A program made the translations under genes and the position numbers. Below, one piece after another: positions 61,765 to 64,000 of a stretch of 64,000 bases of DNA; position 1 is the first letter of the stretch; the number at the start of each line of letters is the position of its first letter. The notes below the pieces were generated by a model. That model was not told the origin of the DNA, made no database searches, and was given only the letters and a program-made list of their open reading frames with translations. This DNA is from Microbacterium testaceum (GTDB lineage Bacteria > Actinomycetota > Actinomycetes > Actinomycetales > Microbacteriaceae). The stretch lies in assembly GCF_029761935.1 (NCBI RefSeq), contig NZ_CP121699.1, positions 3,224,001 through 3,288,000 on the forward strand. Reading direction: 5' to 3'.

Positions 61765-62111
61765 GCGGCCACGTAGACCCAGGCGCGGATGCCGCTGGCC
61801 AGGACGACGGAGGCGCGGCGGTAGAGCGAGACCTCGTACTCGTCGGCGGCGTCGAGTTCTTCGGGCGTCACGCGCAGCACGCGTCCGAACACGCGGTCGC
61901 GGGGGTCGTCGGTGCGGCGCAGGATCGGGTGCCGGTCGAGGCCGGACAGGCGCGCAACCCCTTCGTCGGCGATGTCGGTCCACTCGAGGCGGTAGCCGGC
62001 CAGGGCGTCTTCTGCGCCCTCGACGCGATGCCCGAAGGTGTCGAGCTGCACCTCGGGCAGCTGCAGCGTCCCGTAGGTGAAGAGGGACTCCGTGCCCGAA
62101 CCGTCGCTCAC
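61761..62111 (-). CDS. Gamma-glutamylcyclotransferase-fold (AIG2-like) protein
   Basis: This 116-residue protein has the AIG2/GGCT signature FTYGTLQLPEVQLDTFGHRV, the central YRLEWTDIADEGVARLSG and the acidic residue region DAADEYEVSLYRRASVVL. GGCT-fold enzymes release 5-oxoproline from gamma-glutamyl compounds. It is the first gene of a coupled cluster with hutG and sixA. The GTG at 62111 is chosen because a minus-strand TAGCCT ends seven bases upstream (leaderless); earlier GTG codons lie before or in that box. Confidence 0.82.
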   Translation of the reverse strand: MSDGSGTESLFTYGTLQLPEVQLDTFGHRVEGAEDALAGYRLEWTDIADEGVARLSGLDRHPILRRTDDPRDRVFGRVLRVTPEELDAADEYEVSLYRRASVVLASGIRAWVYVAA

Positions 62112-62118
62112 GCGCACC

Positions 62119-62124
62119 AGGCTA
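62119..62124 (-). promoter_or_regulatory. -10 box TAGCCT, leaderless start of the GGCT-hutG-sixA cluster
   Basis: The minus-strand order is TAGCCT, GGTGCGC, then GTG at 62111. The seven-base spacing matches other leaderless starts in the window. Confidence 0.5.
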
Positions 62125-62188
62125 CTCACGCGGCGGCGGCGAGGGGCGGCGTGACGCGAGCAGTTTCGGCCAGCGAGTGCGCGAACCG

Positions 62189-63463
62189 TCATGATCCCCA
62201 CACCAGGTGGGCGACCGTGAAGATCACCAGGCCTGCGAGAGCACCGACGATCGTGCCGTTCAGACGGATGTACTGCAGGTCGCGCCCGACCATGAGCTCG
62301 ATCTTCTCGGTGGTCTCTTCGGCGTCCCAGCGTTCGACGGTGTCGGTGATGATCGACGCGATGTCGTGCCGGTACCGCCCCACGACGAACACCGCCGCAT
62401 CGGTGACCCAGCCGTCGACCCGCTTCTGCAAGGCCTCGTCGCGCTGCAGGCGGACGCCGACCTCGGCGAGGGCGGCGGAGGCGCGGCGACGCAGGGCGCT
62501 CTCAGGGTCGGCGAGCGAACGCAGGAGGCCGGCCTTGGCGGTGTTCCAGGCGTCGGCCGCCAACTGCCGCACCCGCGGGCTGTCGAAGACCGCGGCCTTC
62601 GCCTCTTCGAGACGCACCATCGTCGCCGGGTCGTGCTGGAGGCTGTCGGCCAGTCTCCCGAGATAACCGTCGATCGCACCGCGCGCCTGGTGCCGAGGAT
62701 CGGCGCGCACCGCATCGACGAACTGCACCGCTTCGCGGTACACGGTGTCGTCGACGAGCCGTGCGGCCATGCTGGGCACCCAGGCCGGGAGTCGACGCGA
62801 GACCAGCCCCTGGAACGTGTCGCGGTTGTTGCCGAGCCAGATCGCGATGTTGTCGAGGGCGAGATCCACGGCGCCGTGGTGAGCGCCCGAGCCGACGACG
62901 CGTTCGAGCCATCCGCCGATCGAGGGGCCCCAGTCGGGGGAGAGGAGATGTTCGCGGGCGAGGTCTTCGATGAGACCCTGCACGTCGTCGTCGCTCAGCG
63001 CGGTGAGGACGCTCGACGCGAGCGTCGCGCCCTCGGCGGCCACGCGCTCGGCGTGTGCGGGATCGGTGAGCCAGGCCCCGGCCCGCGCCGAGAGGGGCGT
63101 GGACTCGAGCTTGGTGCGCACGACGTCGCCCTCGAGGAAGTTCGTCTCGACGAACTCGCCCAATTGGCGCCCGATCTCGTCTTTTCGTCGCGGGATGATC
63201 GCCGTGTGCGGGATGGGAAGGCCCAGCGGGTGCCGGAACAGCGCGGTGACCGCGAACCAGTCGGCCAGGGCGCCCACCATGCCGCCCTCGGCCGCCGCGC
63301 GGACGTACTGCAACCACTCGACCTCGCGCTGCAGCGAGAACGACACGGCGAAGACGAGGGCCATCGCGATCAGCGCGCCGAGAGCGACCCCCTTCATCAC
63401 CCGAAGAGCGCGGCGGCGCTCCTGGTCGGCCGGGCTCAGCGCCCGGGTCGGCGTGCGCGCCAT
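62189..63463 (-). CDS. DUF445-family membrane protein
   Basis: This 424-residue protein has an N-terminal membrane helix (VALGALIAMALVFAVSFSL), the family signature GALADWFAVTALFRHPLGLP with IPHTAIIPRRKDEIGRQLGE, a long helical middle, and a C-terminal membrane helix (IVGALAGLVIFTVAHLVWGS). The function is unknown; the family is widespread. The stop and the upstream gene's end share one base (TGATG), so it follows the acyl-CoA dehydrogenase in one transcript. Confidence 0.92.
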   Translation of the reverse strand: MARTPTRALSPADQERRRALRVMKGVALGALIAMALVFAVSFSLQREVEWLQYVRAAAEGGMVGALADWFAVTALFRHPLGLPIPHTAIIPRRKDEIGRQLGEFVETNFLEGDVVRTKLESTPLSARAGAWLTDPAHAERVAAEGATLASSVLTALSDDDVQGLIEDLAREHLLSPDWGPSIGGWLERVVGSGAHHGAVDLALDNIAIWLGNNRDTFQGLVSRRLPAWVPSMAARLVDDTVYREAVQFVDAVRADPRHQARGAIDGYLGRLADSLQHDPATMVRLEEAKAAVFDSPRVRQLAADAWNTAKAGLLRSLADPESALRRRASAALAEVGVRLQRDEALQKRVDGWVTDAAVFVVGRYRHDIASIITDTVERWDAEETTEKIELMVGRDLQYIRLNGTIVGALAGLVIFTVAHLVWGS

Positions 63464-64000
63464 CAGTCGGTCACCGGCCCGAGCCAGGCCGTCGCCGCGG
63501 TGGAGTGCGCCGATTCGGAGTCGGAGGGGTGGAACATGCCGGCGAGGACGTCGCGGTACAACCGGCTGAGCTCGTGGCGTGAGAAGTACGCCGAACCGCC
63601 GCCGACGAGGATGGCGTCGTCGACGACCTCTTTCGCCATGGCGACGGCGCGATACTTCACGCCCGACAGCAGGGTGAACCAGCGCGCGCCGTGGTCGACG
63701 AGGGTGTCGACGTCGGAGGCGAGCGAGGCCAACTGCGGCGGGAGCGCGTCGTACGCGAGCGCCATATCGGCGACGCGCCACCGGATGTCGGGGTCGTTCG
63801 CATAGGTGGTCCCGGTCTTCTTGGATCGGCGCGAGGTCGCCGCCTCGACCGCGAGCTCGATGGCCCGCCGCGCAATGCCCGTGTAGACGGACGCCAGCAG
63901 GATCTCGAAGACGGCGAAGATGCCGAACACGAGGGGATCGGGCTGGGGCCCCGGGACGACGCGGCGGATGACCCGGTCGGCCGGAGCGTGTGCACCGCGA
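63463..64000 (-). CDS. Acyl-CoA dehydrogenase family protein (C-terminal part)
   Basis: The frame is open to the right edge, giving about 178 C-terminal residues. FGIFAVFEILLASVYTGIAR, AATSRRSKKTGTTYANDP, IRWRVADMALAYDALPPQLA and ILVGGGSAYFSRHELSRLYR fit the helical C-terminal domain of acyl-CoA dehydrogenases. The FAD-binding middle and catalytic base region lie outside. There is a conserved-looking GG and Arg region for FAD contacts. It could be an acyl-CoA or related flavin dehydrogenase; the substrate is unknown. Confidence 0.82.
   Translation of the reverse strand, partial: RGAHAPADRVIRRVVPGPQPDPLVFGIFAVFEILLASVYTGIARRAIELAVEAATSRRSKKTGTTYANDPDIRWRVADMALAYDALPPQLASLASDVDTLVDHGARWFTLLSGVKYRAVAMAKEVVDDAILVGGGSAYFSRHELSRLYRDVLAGMFHPSDSESAHSTAATAWLGPVTD

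Overview
The window is about 70% G+C, densely packed, and reads as chromosome of an actinobacterium of the family Microbacteriaceae, most likely Microbacterium. Supporting signs are Lsr2 nucleoid proteins, an ImuB-DnaE2 mutagenesis pair, a fused CoaBC, DUF2510 and GAF-LuxR proteins, many GTG starts with 4-base stop/start overlaps, and several genes whose -10 box lies only 6-7 bases before the start codon (leaderless mRNA). I see no insertion sequence, integrase, prophage, CRISPR array or rRNA, and no gene-free stretch above 300 bases.

Layout. 1-4.4 kb: 3' end of imuB and complete dnaE2. 4.4-9 kb: a DUF2510 membrane protein, a peroxiredoxin-like protein, coaBC, an NRDE/TANGO2-type protein and tRNA-Arg(CCT). 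9.1-21.4 kb: phenylacetate catabolism in two co-directional operons, thiolase-ECH-paaH-paaZ-paaI-paaK and paaABCDE-ECH, split by a HAD phosphatase on the other strand. Each operon is preceded by a near-identical PaaR-like palindrome; no paaR gene is in the window. 21.4-26.8 kb: small membrane proteins, a cysteine-free HesB-like protein, a GAF-LuxR regulator divergent from a DUF485/acetate-symporter pair, and an Ogt-like protein without its catalytic cysteine. 27-31 kb: a 1235-residue SF1-helicase-like protein with degraded Walker motifs, plus a small partner. 31-37.9 kb: mscL-fmdB-5-FTHF cyclo-ligase divergent from galU-GNAT, a hendecad coiled-coil membrane protein, tRNA-Ala(CGC), DedA, two VOC genes (one frameshifted) and a LysM protein.

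37.9-43.5 kb: an ABC-2 type transporter pair and an RND-like adaptor/ATPase/FtsX-type permease export operon, both on the minus strand. 43.7-48.2 kb: an APC amino-acid permease, two Lsr2 genes in tandem (the second diverged), a Leu/Val dehydrogenase and a YbaK deacylase. 48.3-54.7 kb: an oligosaccharide ABC importer with a cytosolic amylo-alpha-1,6-glucosidase, divergent from a LacI regulator. 54.8-62.1 kb: histidine degradation, with IclR regulator, hutH-hutU-hutI on plus and a GGCT-hutG-sixA cluster on minus. The window ends with a DUF445 protein and the C-terminal part of an acyl-CoA dehydrogenase.

How the genes work together. The phenylacetate operons encode ligation to CoA, epoxidation by PaaABCE, ring opening and beta-oxidation to acetyl- and succinyl-CoA. 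The nearby acetate symporter module would feed the same acetyl-CoA pool. The hut genes convert histidine to glutamate. The most unusual items are the ATPase-dead helicase-like protein, the Val-for-Cys Ogt homologue, the diverged second Lsr2, a 33-bp duplication across the hutU/hutI junction, and a strongly over-used hexamer GGATGC/GCATCC that also forms the arms of several intergenic hairpins.
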